Below the pieces are notes generated by a model. That model was not told where the DNA came from and ran no database searches. It saw only the letters and a program-made list of their open reading frames with translations. The position numbers were made by a program, and so were the translations under genes. A stretch of 63,315 nucleotides of DNA, from positions 1 to 63,315 of the forward strand of contig MU621172.1 of assembly GCA_025399215.1 (NCBI GenBank), given 5' to 3'. Shown in pieces: positions 35,208-47,074 of this stretch. Every line of letters begins with the position of its first letter. Within the stretch, counting starts at the first letter, position 1. Source of the DNA: Globomyces pollinis-pini. Lineage: Eukaryota > Chytridiomycota > Chytridiomycetes > Rhizophydiales > Globomycetaceae.

Positions 35208-37697
35208 ATGTCGGCAGCTTCATTAAAAGACATGTTACGCAAACGTAAACCATCAACAATAAGCTGATTCTAGGTGTGATGGAAGATATGATTAAAGCGG
35301 TACAACCAGCAGCAAAATGGAAATTATTGGTCGTTGATGGAACTTCAGCAAAATTATTAAATAATATTTGTAAAAGTCATGAAATTCTACAAGAAAATGT
35401 AACCGGTAAAGAGAAACAGGAAAGGATTGATTTTAAAATTTAGTTATTGAAGATATGTCACAAAAACGACAACCATTTCCAAATTATGAAGCAATTTATT
35501 TCGTTACTCCTACAGTCAAAACAATTGATAAAATAATTGCTGATTTTAAACAGGATAAACCAGTTTACTTGGCAGCACATATCTTTTTCATTTCATGTAA
35601 ATCAATTTTATAATGATTATTAGCTTTGGATGATGCTTTTGTGAAAAAGATCAAGGAAAGTGGAATTGTTGGAAAGTATATTAAAACATTGAAAGAAATG
35701 AATGTAGATTTCATTGGTAACAATTTAAACTAACGTTTTTAGCATTGGAACAACAGATTTTCAGTTTAGATATGCCATTATCAATGTTTCCATTATATTC
35801 TCCATCAAGTTTACCATTTCAACATGCAGAACTTCAAAAGATTACAAAAAAAGTATCATTGGAATTGGATATTTGATTTTTTAGTTGATGTCCTTATTGA
35901 TTACTTTGGGTGATGCCCCAGCAATAAGATATTTCGATCCAAGTGGAAGTAAAGATGGTGTAGCATCGAAATTAGCACATATGTTAAGTGATGAAGTTAA
36001 CACATTGGTGAAAGAAAATGATCCAAGTTATCCTGTAAAGAATGATTACCGTAAAACTGTTCTTTTGATTGTTGATCGCTCTTTTGATATGATGGCCCCA
36101 TTACTACATGAATTCACATATCAAGCGATGGTGCAAGATTTGATATGTGGTGACAAATCTAAATTACCGTATTTTTATACATTATCTGAAATTTTTTAGT
36201 GAAGGGGTGACTGGAATTACCCATCCATTGTATTTCTCGCCATTACCGATGTATGCATCATTGGACGAAAGTGATCCGGTGTGGGTATGCAATACAATAG
36301 AATATTAATCTTGTAGATGACCACTCGACATTGGCATTTTGAAGATGCCAAACAGCATATTTCAAGCAACTTTAATACTTTTTTAAATGAAAATAAGGCT
36401 GCATCCGTTGCTACGTCATCAGCAAGGTTATTAAACTAAATTAATATTAGTCAAACTACTGGGATTGATGCTTTAAAACAAATGAAAGAAACTTTGGCAT
36501 CTTTACCTCAATTTCATGCTCAAAAAGCTCAAGTAATATCTATAGAAATTGACCCATTATTTTTCAGTTTTCTATTCACATTAACATGCTACAAGAATGC
36601 AATACTTTACTCACTCGACGAAAATTAGATTTAGTTGCATCTGTTCAACAAGTATTTTTTTTTTAACTTCTAAATAGAAATAGGATTTGGCGACAGGTGA
36701 AAAAAGTAATGCGACTCCGTTAAAAAATGCCATGTTGGATTTGATACCTGTATTAGATCATAAAGCAACACTGTAACATAGAATTTGGATTAAATGTTAG
36801 ACCAAATGATAAATTAAGATCTTTGATGATTTATATCATTGCCATGCAAGGAATACATGATGTAGAACGTAAACGGCTATTGGAAACAGCAAAATTTACA
36901 CCAGATGATTCTCAAGCTATCAATAATTTGTCGTTCTTCAACGTTCGATTGAGTTCCATGATGGAAAGACCCAAAGAAGCTGATCTAGTATTATTGTATA
37001 ATTAACTTTATCAGGGGAGATATTCGTATTGGGGTAGTGTGAGACAAGAGAGAAAGAAGAACAAACACACTGAAGTTTATGAACTTTCTCGATATGTACC
37101 TTTAATCAAGCGTCTTTTGCAGGTATACTCTTAAAATCTAACAATAGGATCAAATTGGTAATAATGTCCCAAAAGATTGTATGCCATGGGTTTCAGAACC
37201 ATCAGCCGATGAGCTGGGCATCAGCAACAATAATAACTTCAAGTTGTTTAAATTTACAAACACCAATGGAATTGTTCCACCAGATCCCAACTATCCAAAT
37301 TCGTTACGTACCACTAGAGCATCGTGGGCAGGGCAGAGTCGTGTTAGAAAGAGTAAAGATGATCCAGCCAAGCCTGAATTGATTGACTGGAGAAAGAATG
37401 GATCAAGAATCATTGTATTTTCTCTTGGTGGATTGACTTACTCTGAAGTGAGAAGTGCTTATGAAGTATCCCGGGAAGCTCAAAGAGAAGTCTATATGGG
37501 TACGATTAAAACTAATACTAATCTTAGGTGGTACATTTTTGTACCATCCAACACAATTCACCGATATTTTACGTGAACTTCATAAAGGTGATCTACCAAT
37601 CCTACCAGCATCAACCCCAAGTCAGGTCAATATCGAAATTGATAAAAAAGATGAAGGAAAGGAAAAGAAAGGTGGTTTATTCTCAAAGAAAAAGTAA
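35208..37697 (+). CDS. SEC1: Sec1/Munc18-family protein (Sec1/STXBP1-like)
   Basis: Starts MSAASLKDMLRKR across a 29-nt intron to VMEDMIKAVQPAAKWKLLVVD, the standard SM N-terminus. Then FPNYEAIYFVTPTVKTIDKIIADF, QIFSLDMPLSMFPLYSP, ITLGDAPAIRYF, TVLLIVDRSFDMMAPLLHEFTYQAM, and the domain 3 helix region. The C-terminal parts are YVPLIKRLL, IIVFSLGGLTYSEVRSAYEV and GGTFLYHPTQFTDIL. It ends in a short Lys-rich tail (EKKGGLFSKKK). This is the more canonical of the two adjacent SM genes and lacks the long tail. It converges on PKA with 59 bp between stops. About 12 introns. Confidence 0.9.
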
Positions 37698-37756
37698 ATA
37701 AATGTTCTTATATACGAATTTTGTTTTTGCAATTCACAAGAAAGATTTTATTCTAT

Positions 37757-39136
37757 CTAAAATTCCTTAAAACGTTCTCTGTGTGGGTCAGGTCCATTAA
37801 CACCATATGGCTCATGATCTTCAGGATATACATCAAAGTTACTTGTATCTCCCTCATGGGCAACTTTTGGAACGTAAGGAGCAGGTATTTCCAAATTCTT
37901 TAGTTTTTCCCAATCAACACCAGCAAACCATTTGTGGTGTTTAATGTCGGATACCCCTTCTTTTAAATTACCGAAACGTTTTGAAAGATCTGGTGATAGT
38001 AATCGTTTGACTAGATCTTTTGCAAGTGGATCAAAATGAGATGGGAATCTTAGTTTACAACTAAGAATCTTTTCATATAATTTGAAGTGGTCTTCATCAT
38101 AGAATGGAGGATGTCCTGCAATCATCTACAAAAATTAAATTGTATCGCATTACTTCATAGATCAAGATTCCTAGTGCCCACCAATCTACTGCCCTTCCGT
38201 ATCCTTTAGATTGAATAATTTCTGGTGCTAGGTAGTCCGGTGTACCACATAAAGTCCAAGTGACATCCGGAACGAATTTGGCAAACCCAAAATCGGTAAT
38301 TTTGATATGACCCATATGATCAATGAGTAAATTTTCTGGTTTTAAATCACGATAGATGATATCCTTTGAGTGGATATATTCAAATGACAAAACAACTTCG
38401 GCAGCATAGAATCTAGCAACGTGATTTGGAAATCTCTAAACAAATTAGTACATTTTGGATAGTTAGACATACTCCACTTTTACGCAAGTACGTGAATAAT
38501 TCACCCCCTTGGACATACTCCAGTACTAAATATAAGTTATTCGAATCTTGAAATGTTCCTAATATTTTCACCAAGAAAGGAAAATCCAATTGTTCTAGAA
38601 TACATTTTTCATTCATTGTATGCTCAACTTGTCTGAGTTTAATGATTTCAGATTTCTTCAAAACTTTCATAGCATAATGTTTTCCAGTTGGTTTGTATTT
38701 AACCAAATGAACTCTACCAAACGATCCAGTTCCTAGAGTATTTCTTATTTCTAAATCTTCGATTTTTAGTTTCTTTCCATGCAATTTGGACCCTCCTTCA
38801 TTACTTCCAGCAGCATTAGCTTTTGCCAAGATTGGATTGACACTCGGTGGATCTAAAAGAATAAATTAATTAAATTCATTAATTACGAGCATGAGTGGAA
38901 GCAACTATTGGATTGGCTATCAAATTATCAAGTAATATTTTTACCTGCAGGACCTCCTATTGGATGAGCAGCAATTGTTGCTAAGTATTAACGTTTTTTT
39001 GATAATTTCGAATACCTGGTTTTCCAGTATTTGTCGCACTATTTGGAGCAGCTGCTTGAGCAGTTTTTTGCTGTTCGACAGTCAATTTCGATAAGGAATC
39101 CGTCACTACAGGAACTTTCTGCGTAGCTGTAGACAT
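37757..39136 (-). CDS. cAMP-dependent protein kinase catalytic subunit
   Basis: AGC kinase. Start [19 protein letters not shown] at 39136, with a ~100-residue Ala/Gln/Asn-containing N-terminal extension over several short exons. Kinase features: [45 protein letters not shown], activation loop [16 protein letters not shown] and [12 protein letters not shown]. The C-tail is complete and ends FKEF, the FxxF hydrophobic motif of PKA C-subunits. Regulation by cAMP-bound regulatory subunits is expected. A TGACGTGA motif lies 50 nt upstream. The LKB1-like gene 3 kb away is rich in PKA consensus sites. Confidence 0.93.
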
Positions 39137-39185
39137 AGATTTGTTGATACAACTCAAATAGGGGAGAAGTTTGTGGATGCCGACG

Positions 39186-39193
39186 TGACGTGA
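39186..39193 (+). promoter_or_regulatory. TGACGTGA motif upstream of the PKA gene
   Basis: CCGACGTGACGTGATTT: two overlapping ACGTGA units, 50 nt upstream of the minus-strand ATG at 39136. Confidence 0.45.
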
Positions 39194-39438
39194 TTTTTCA
39201 AAACAAAGGAATGTTGTGACACCTCCACCATTCTGAAAGTACCAACAAAGAACTAAAATCGTGGAGGAAGTTCAAAATAATTGAATTTGATGGAATGATA
39301 TGCCAATGAATATGGACTACGCGAACTGATTGACAATTCAAAGAATCGGTTTGAGTTCCTTTGACTTACTGGCTCAATAGACCCAGTTAAGCCGTAGTAA
39401 CACATAAAAAAGTTGGTAATAAGATGATCTTAGTTATA

Positions 39439-42037
39439 TTAAGTGTCGGGAGTATTTGGTTTGTCAAAGTGTATGTTACCCTGTCGTTTGACTTCAGCTG
39501 GGCCCTGCGTCATAACTTCATACATACAGAAAAACACTAAAAAATGCAGTAAAATGGCATATGCAACAAATAGAAGCCGAGAGTATTTGTTTCCAGTCAA
39601 TAGCTTAGTAAATTGCATAGCAACTCTTTCGGCTGGATTCAAAGATTGACCACGGACGGTTTCTTGCTAGTGGAATTAGGATGAAAAGCAAACATTTTTA
39701 AACTGTCTAAAAGGATTGATAGTTTCTTCATACAAATTATGATACTTTTCAGTAACATCATTTCGTTGACGCGAACTGCTTTCTGAATCAATATTGATTC
39801 CAACATACTAATAGTGGTTAATTGCTACAATTTACGGAATTAGGCCTTTGCATTCGACCACTTTGGTAATTTTCTTGATATCTTAGTTTCTCATACAGAG
39901 CCACATTGTCTTTTTCCAATCGGTGAAAATCATCAGTTAGAATTGATAGCCTGGATTGTAATTCATGGGTTTTTCTAGAAGCTTCTTCATATCTTTGACG
40001 GAATCGATCTCGTTGTGATGTTAAAATCGGAACAATAGAATTGTCAGCTGTGCTACTTGGCTTTTTTGAAGTGGTGGGTCCCAAATCAGACACTAGTGAT
40101 TCTAAATGCTCCTTTCTATTACTTTAAACGCATATTTACTGTTGGTGATAGTGGCTGGTGATTTTGCAGATAGTTGAGATGATGTATATCAGCTGAATAT
40201 GTGAATCAAAAGAGTTTCATTACCTTCTAGTTTTGCAATCAATTGCGTCTTTTTTGCATTATCATCTTCTAGTGTGGCAGAAAGTTGTTCTTTTAATGCG
40301 AGAGTCTCTTTAACTGCGGAGAGAGACATCTAAATAATTGAATTTTGATCCCAATTACCTTTAGGTCTGTATTTTCATTTTCTAGTTTCTTATTACGATC
40401 CATCACCAATCTTTCTAATGGTACACTTTTGCCTGGGGATTCTACATGGTCTGTTTCCATCCCCTAGTATAAGTTTTAGTAAAATTTACCTTAAATATTT
40501 CCAATTCTCTTTTAATTTCTTCGTAATCAGAATATTCTAGTAATTGTGTTTTCGTTTGTGCAATATCAAAATTCTTCGTTAAGAAAATATTAAAATTACA
40601 TGTTTTACAATTTCTCTTTCCAATGCGATGTTTAATTTACTCAACTCTGCTTTATGTTCTTCAACAAGTTCATTAGATTCTTTAAGTGATTTCTCCAACG
40701 CTATTATTTCAACCTTCACAGATCAATTAAATTTGTGTTGTTACTTCCGATTTCTTCAATCTATCTTCATTTCTACTTTTTTAATACGATGAACAGTACT
40801 CTTTTAGTTGAAGTTTTAAGATGGAATCTTTTTCACTTTGTTTTAATTGCTTTTTTAGTGAAATCTATCAGATTAAATACTAAATGAGTGATGTTTTACA
40901 TTTTCGCGAGAAAGAAATGTAACTTTTCCATTGGCCTTTTGCAAATCTAATTGGATAATATCTAGCTCTGCAAGCTTGGCAGCAACGTTTTCATCTACGG
41001 TTACTACAACCATAATAATCTACTGTAATGATCAGTATTTGAAGTTGCTTGTTGGAACTCATGTGTATTTTGTTGACTTATTAATTGATCCTAATAGTTT
41101 AACGAGCCACCAAATCAAACTTTCAAATGACTAAGTTGTCGATTTAGTGAATGCTCTGTTTCTTTGAACACATGAATCTTATCTTCCATTTCTTGCTTCA
41201 ATTCTGTGGTAATTTCCATAACCTTTTCATTGATTGCCGTATCTTTCTAACAAATAAATAACATTGGATTCAATATACCAATACTTCGGCATCTTCCAAC
41301 TTTTTTTGCAAATTAATTATATCTGCTTCTAGTAATTTAGTAGTTGCAGTAGAATTCTTTGATTGCTCCAAATCCTCTTTAAGCTTTTTGTTTTCTTGCT
41401 TCAAACTATCCAATTCTGTCATTTTTTCTTGTTGATCCTTTTGTTAGCTATAATAATTCTCACAATCGTTAGTTCAAAGACTGGACATGGGTCTTTAAGT
41501 TCAGTTTTTAAAGATTGGATACCTGGAACCTCAGCCAACACTTTATAAAGATTTAAAAAAGCAGATTCTGCAGCTTTTGACCTTTTATTGATGGAATCGA
41601 TTTCTAATTGATATGAGAGAAAGTGCATACATTACCATTTTGATATAATTTTAACAAAGCTTTGATTTCAGGTCCCTCTGGATTGGGGTTTTTCTTAAAC
41701 TCTAATATAAGTTGATAAATACTAACCTGGATAAAAGTTAGTATTTCATATGTAAATGAACTAGAAATGATCCATTGAGATATAATTAAGTATCCAGGTG
41801 AATATATGTTTAGATAATTCATAGTTCAATTATGATAAATTGAATGATATTATTTTACCTCTGGTGAATTCTGCCAATTTCTTTCTACTCTCTAATGATG
41901 CGGTTTGAGTTGAAAATAATTGTAACGATTGGACATCCAATTGTTTTTGTAATTCCGGAAGGTTGACCTCTAAGAGATTAGATCAATTGAATTGTAATCT
42001 TCATACTTTTCCAAGCTAATTGTGCTTCTGGTATCAT
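39439..42037 (-). CDS. CASP-type Golgi coiled-coil membrane protein
   Basis: Starts [25 protein letters not shown] at 42037, matching the CASP/COY1 N-terminus (W...LQ..LD..S..L...Q..S...RK.LAE.TR). Many short exons of coiled coil follow. Near the C-terminus is [16 protein letters not shown], the CASP signature, with [15 protein letters not shown]. One tail-anchor helix ([21 protein letters not shown]) follows. CASP is a tail-anchored Golgi protein in retrograde traffic and tethering. Its start is divergent from the LKB1-like gene (319 bp between). Confidence 0.87.
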
Positions 42038-42280
42038 CTTAAAAAGTGAAAATTATAAAGGGAGTTGAAGACCATCCCAATGAATGAATTGTACTTACAA
42101 AGAGATAACCATAATATTCAGGTTGTAGTAACAGTAGTTGATTTTAATGTTTTTGAATTCAAATGGAAAACACAGCAGAAGCTTATATTAATGTTATTCA
42201 TCTCGTTAATATCACTGAATTCTGTTTAGATTCATTATACTGTAGTTTTTACTTTACTTTTACGCTTATTTTCAACAATT

Positions 42281-42292
42281 AAACGCGATTTA
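42281..42292. promoter_or_regulatory. CGCG promoter motif between CASP and LKB1-like genes
   Basis: TTAAACGCGATTTAAAATC, with CGCG at 42284-42287, inside the 319-bp divergent promoter. The same AAACGCGATTT core is found at 49303. Confidence 0.45.
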
Positions 42293-42356
42293 AAATCATT
42301 CTTTCCATCACTAAATCACTCAAAAGCATCTTATATCAGCATTTCATTTCAACAGA

Positions 42357-44765
42357 ATGGAAAAGAATCAAACGGTAAAACTACCAGATATCATACAGAA
42401 ACCTCATTATCGTCAAGATAGTCAAACAAAACAAGATTCAAAAATAATTCCAAAATTAACTAAAGATATAAATGTGGAATTAACATTCAAAGATATGGAT
42501 TCTGATATTAGTTCGTCAACTACTGAACCAAAAGAACCAGTCATTACAGAGGAAGTTTTACGAAGACAATCACTTGTTCGAGGAGGTTCTTTTAGAAGGA
42601 AAAGTCAAGTCAGTACCGATTCTGCTGGAAATGATACCGCAAATGAAGGACGAAGGGCATCAATGATTAAAACTCCTTCATTCAAACGCGACTCTGGTGG
42701 AAATGATCCTGGAAATGAAGGAAGAAGAGCATCAATGATTAAAACTTCTTCATTCAAACGCAACAATGAACCAAATGAAATAAAATCTCCAGTTTCTCCA
42801 AAATCTCAAGAATATCATTTGACCCCCTCTGCACCGGTTAATGAACCAAATCAAATGCCAAATAAACGAATGTCTTTTAAAAACGCAGGAAAGTCGTCAT
42901 CTTTCAAGAATTCCCCTGATGCTGGTGGACCTATGGGAGTAACCTATGAACGTAAAGTCTCAATGCAAAGTATATCAAGACTGAGTATCAGAGAGAGTCA
43001 TATAGCCCAAAGTATCAAAGATGGGAATGAAGGAGGAGAATTAGATAGACCAGTGTTAAATCTCTATCCACGAAAATCAATTGTCAATCCCTCTAGTGAG
43101 CAAGTGGGAGTAGCCATTATGATATCTAAAGATGGAAAGCCAGATGAAATATCAAGATATGCAAGTATCACATCGTTCAAGCGTGGGTCAATGATGTCGG
43201 TTCGAAGGGGAGACTCAGTCATCAAACCACCTATTGTTAGCAGACAAGGTAGCGTGATCGTCAATCAAGCTGATTATAACGAATATCTAATGCTTCAACA
43301 ACGTCACTCTTCATCGAATTTTATTCAACAAATGGATTCAGCCGACTTGGTATATCAGCAAAAACCACTCTCCATCAAAATGCTAGGCCCTTATTTAGTG
43401 GGTGGACGGATTGGCAAGGGTGCATTTGGTAAAGTGAAAGAAGCGGTATGTTTAGATTCTTTACAGAGAATTGCAATCAAGATTGTAGCAAAAAAGAGGG
43501 TGAAAAAGATGGTTGATACTGTAATAAGGTAAACTAAACCAACTGACAGACATTAGAGAAATTAAATTATTGCGAAGACTGAAGCATGAAAATATCGTCA
43601 CATTAGTAGATGTATTTGCAAAAGTAGAAGATTCGGAAGGAAAAGTAGGAATCTTTCCTTGGTTCTTGACTATTGAAGAAGAGCCAATTGTTTGGATATT
43701 TGAAGATGGAAGTGAAGAAGAAAGATCAGTAAGGATTTTAAAATGGTACATTGTACTCGAATTCTGTGCTTGTTCACTTCAAAATATTTTAGACCATGCA
43801 CCGGACCATAAAATTCCAATCTATGATGCTCACAGGTATATTTCAAAGTATGGTTAAAAATTAGCTATTTCGTTCAATTAATCAAAGGAATTGATTATCT
43901 CCATTCACAAAAAGTGATACGTAAAGAAAAGACATCAATTAAAAACTAGATCGTGATATAAAACCCGGTAATATGTTAGTCACTACCGATGGTGTCATCA
44001 AAATTGCTGACTTTGGAATTGCAGAGGTTTGAACTCATCTTATAATACTAGCAATATGACTTTTACGATAATCAAAACATGACTTCTCATACGTTTGCAG
44101 GAACTCATCAATTTATGCCACCAGAAGTTTTAAATGATGATAATGAGCAAGAAGGGTTTGATGGCACTAAAGGTAAGTCAATTGTTGTTGTAACGTCAAA
44201 AGTGGATATTTGGGCATGTGGAATCACATTATACTATATGATATCTGGAACATTACCATTTGATTTCGTGGAAGAAGGAAATATTATACAATTACATGAT
44301 TCCATAATCAAATGTGAATATAGTATTCCACCTGAAGCTTCAGATAAATGCAGGGATTTAATATTAAGTAAATTCAACTTGTTATTGATATGTATAGGAA
44401 TACTTGAAAAGAATCCTGATAATCGACTTCGAATTGATCAAATATTATCACATCCATGGTCATTGAGTCATTTTATACGTAAAACATCACAAAACATAGT
44501 ATCATATCATCATTCCAAAGAGCAGATAACAGGACAAGGTGAACAAGTCCAAGCTGATGATTTAATTCCCTGTGAAACTACAATGTTACCATATATGTTA
44601 CAATTATATCAAGCAGAATTAGAGGAAGATTTGCACCAATCTGGAGTGATTAGTTTATGGGGTTCAGAGGATGATGAGGTAATTTGAGTGATTGATAATA
44701 TTCTTTAGAGTCATGGTAAGACCAAATTGAGTGGTTGGATTAAGAATGCCATGAAAATCAAATAG
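42357..44765 (+). CDS. LKB1-like Ser/Thr kinase (AMPK-activating family)
   Basis: An N-terminal ~335-residue disordered region has many basic phosphosite motifs (RRQS, RRKS, RRAS twice, KRMS, RKVS, KRGS). The kinase domain opens LGPYLVGGRIGKGAFGKVKEAV, then IREIKLLRRLKHENIVTLVDVFAK, the LKB1-like QLLRRLRHKN..QLVDV pattern. A ~45-residue acidic insert precedes WYIVLEFCACSLQNIL. Next are AHRYF.QLIKGIDYLHSQ, HRDIKPGN, ADFGIAE, GTHQFMPPEVL and VDIWACGITLYYM. The C-terminal tail ends KNAMKIK. The family activates AMPK/Snf1. About six introns of 26-35 nt, one splitting the His of HRD. Confidence 0.85.
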
Positions 44766-45083
44766 ACTTGAACCAAGTGATTTATTAGATTATATAAAAT
44801 ATTAAATAGACTACTAAGTCAAGTATTCACCATTTAATGTCGTTTCTTTTGAACAGACAGATTTAGCTAATCATCCATCATCATCACAGTGTGATGGCAT
44901 CACTTCATAAGCGCGATGATCGCACTATTGAATAGTCATGGTATATCTTCAGAGTCAGAACAATCACACTGAAAAACCAATACAAAAACTGTTTCCATTT
45001 TCTTCACAATTCAAAGAACTCTACGTTTAAAATCGATAAAGGTCCTTAATCAAAACTACAAATTATTGAATTCAAATCAAAAG
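44766..45083. other. Intergenic with a GCGCGAT element
   Basis: 318 bp. AAGCGCGATGATCGC at about 44909 is a partial palindrome. No gene is supported. Confidence 0.4.
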
Positions 45084-46195
45084 ATGGAATTGGATCATTC
45101 AGCTGTAAAAGCTTTAAAAGCAATGTATGAGAACAAAATTGGGGATAGGTACGTTATCAAATATTTCATAGTTAGACTTAAAGCTATTGAAAGTACTATA
45201 GAACGTCAAGTTCTACCTTCTCAAGCATTTGTGATTCGATTAGATGGAGTTGCTTTCCATACTTTCTTAAAAGGTGTCAAAAAACCATTTGACCATCGAA
45301 TTACAGATGCTATGGTTAAAACTACTGCAGATTTAGTGGGTAAGAAATCTTTTAATTGAATTGTATTAGAAAAGTTTAGACCATCTACTGGTTATACTTC
45401 TTCAGATGAAATTTCTTTGATATTTCCTGGTATGAGTCTATGGATTGATTCGTTTAGCACAAACTGGAGATTTATCAATCAGCAAGAGTCATCCTTTAAA
45501 AAAACAAAAGAAAGAATCAAATAATGTAAATGATAAAGTTCATGCATATAATGTAAGGATACCTAAAATAATTCCAATAGGGACGTATTCAGAAATTAGC
45601 ATCAGTCACATCAGGTTATGCAAGTGCACGATTCAATTACCATCTCAATCATCCAATGGATCAATGGGATGATAATCCAACACTCAAATCAAAAATGTTG
45701 AATGGAAATGGATATTTTGATTCCAGAGTTATTATTGTAGAAAGCTTACAATTAATTATGGAATGTGTTTATTGGAGATCAAATTTCGATGCTTTTCGTA
45801 ATGCAATTTCACAAATATCAATGTCTAATTTCTCTCATAAACAATTACACGGTAAATCAGTGGTACAACAGTTGAATGATCTCAATGACATCGGAATCAA
45901 TGTTTTAGATACATTTCACCCAAGATACCTCTTTGGTAGTTGGTATTGATTCATTATAACTCTAACCAACAGGGTCAAACGAGATATTCATATGATTGAT
46001 GCTATTGATTTTAAAACAAAACAACCTGTTCAAGCACTTCGAAGTAGACAGGTTTGTGGAAGTTTCAATTGGAGTGATTGGAGTGAACAGGATCGGATTG
46101 ACTTTTTATTGAGTGCGTATTGGAATGATGGATCTGATCAGAATAACTCTCCCCCTATTGATGTGGAGTATACAAGTACTTTGTTTGTTAATTAA
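45084..46195 (+). CDS. Thg1-like protein (tRNA 3'-5' polymerase family)
   Basis: Start MELDHSAVKALKAMYENKIGD. The palm domain has the catalytic carboxylates FVIRLDGVAFHTFLKG and YTSSDEISLIFP. A ~30-residue Lys-rich insert (SKSHPLKKQKKES) follows. Then NGRIQKLASVTSGYASARFNYHL, FDSRVIIV and WRSNFDAFRNAISQISMSNFSHKQLHGKS. The last stretch resembles archaeal/bacterial-type Thg1-like proteins (TLPs) more than fungal Thg1, which starts with a RIDGR..H.F pattern. TLPs repair or edit the 5' ends of tRNAs. The role here could be tRNA-His G-1 addition or mitochondrial tRNA 5' editing. Confidence 0.83.
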
Positions 46196-46505
46196 TATAT
46201 ATTAATTGTATCATTCTATTTAAAACGGTTCTTGATCAAAACCATTGATTCTTTTAAAACAGGTTTATCCTATGTGGTTTAATCTAATGATGTTGAATTG
46301 CTTATTTGGGATCAATTTGTATGGTACCCATGATTCATGGTAGTAGTTTGAAGTTTACCCGCCATTCAAGTTGTGATGATGAAACTAATTGAGACTTGTT
46401 AGATTACAATCCATAATCACTTTCGGATATACAATGACCGAAAAAGGGTTATAAAACGGGTCCAAATTGTATATAAAATCCTCGACATTCATTTCTAAAT
46501 CAACC
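46196..46505. other. Intergenic / promoter of the Cys-rich secreted protein
   Basis: 310 bp with two TATA-like elements (TATAAAA at ~46450 and at 46472) and no ORF. Confidence 0.45.
46472..46479 (+). promoter_or_regulatory. TATA box of the Cys-rich secreted protein gene
   Basis: TATAAAAT, 34 nt upstream of the ATG at 46506. The ORF-maximal start upstream of it (46467) is therefore unlikely. Confidence 0.55.
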
Positions 46506-46901
46506 ATGAAAGTTCTTTATTTCATACCCGGATTACTTGCTTTACCACAATCTCCTGGAGGTGGATCCAACTGTGTTTATGATGATGGAAAGACTGATAT
46601 ATCACTATGTGGGATGTTACTTGGATCGGATTCAGCATTTGTTCAAATTGATTACTCTGGAAAGTTTTATCAACAAACTTCATCTGAAGGTTGTTCGTCA
46701 CTAACTGTATGTATGACTGTAAATGGATTCAATCCAGTCTGTAAATCAATGGGTATCAATGTCATGACTGGTGTTTGTTTTTCACAATTGAATTTGGTTG
46801 ATCCTAAAAATGATAGGTGGGAGATCAATTTGACAGTTTGTCAAACAGATACTGATTCTTGTGATGAAAATGTTGTGAAACCAATCACTCTGAAAGTATG
46901 A
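46506..46901 (+). CDS. Secreted cysteine-rich protein, unknown family
   Basis: A 131-aa single-exon gene. Signal peptide MKVLYFIPGLLALPQ, then a Gly/Ser-rich start (SPGGGSN). There are eight Cys (SNC, LCG, EGC, TVC, PVC, VCF, TVC, DSC), so four disulphides are possible. Repeated beta-like stretches (AFVQIDYSGKFYQ, SLTVCMTVNGF, WEINLTVCQTDTDSC) suggest a compact beta fold. No family is recognised. A TATA box lies 34 nt upstream. It could be a wall protein or effector. Confidence 0.7.
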   Translation: MKVLYFIPGLLALPQSPGGGSNCVYDDGKTDISLCGMLLGSDSAFVQIDYSGKFYQQTSSEGCSSLTVCMTVNGFNPVCKSMGINVMTGVCFSQLNLVDPKNDRWEINLTVCQTDTDSCDENVVKPITLKV

Positions 46902-47016
46902 TGATTTTGATTATTTATCGAATATAAGCTTTTGCGTGAATGGATTATTTCGGTGTTGAGGACTTGCTTTGTTCTATTGTTGTATTCCTCTACCATTAGA
47001 AATGTTATTGGTTGTT

Positions 47017-47074
47017 TTGCATGAACTAAAAGGGTTCTTCGTACTTGCATAAACTAAAAGGGGTTTCTTCGTAC
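47017..47074. repeat. Two tandem copies of a 28-30-bp unit
   Basis: TTGCAT(G/A)AACTAAAAGGG..TTCTTCGTAC occurs at 47017-47044 and 47045-47074, differing by one substitution and two inserted bases. Confidence 0.75.

Noticed and set aside
31069..37697. The two SM genes as one split or misassembled gene
   Set aside because: Each has its own complete N- and C-terminal SM motifs and the sequences are clearly different.
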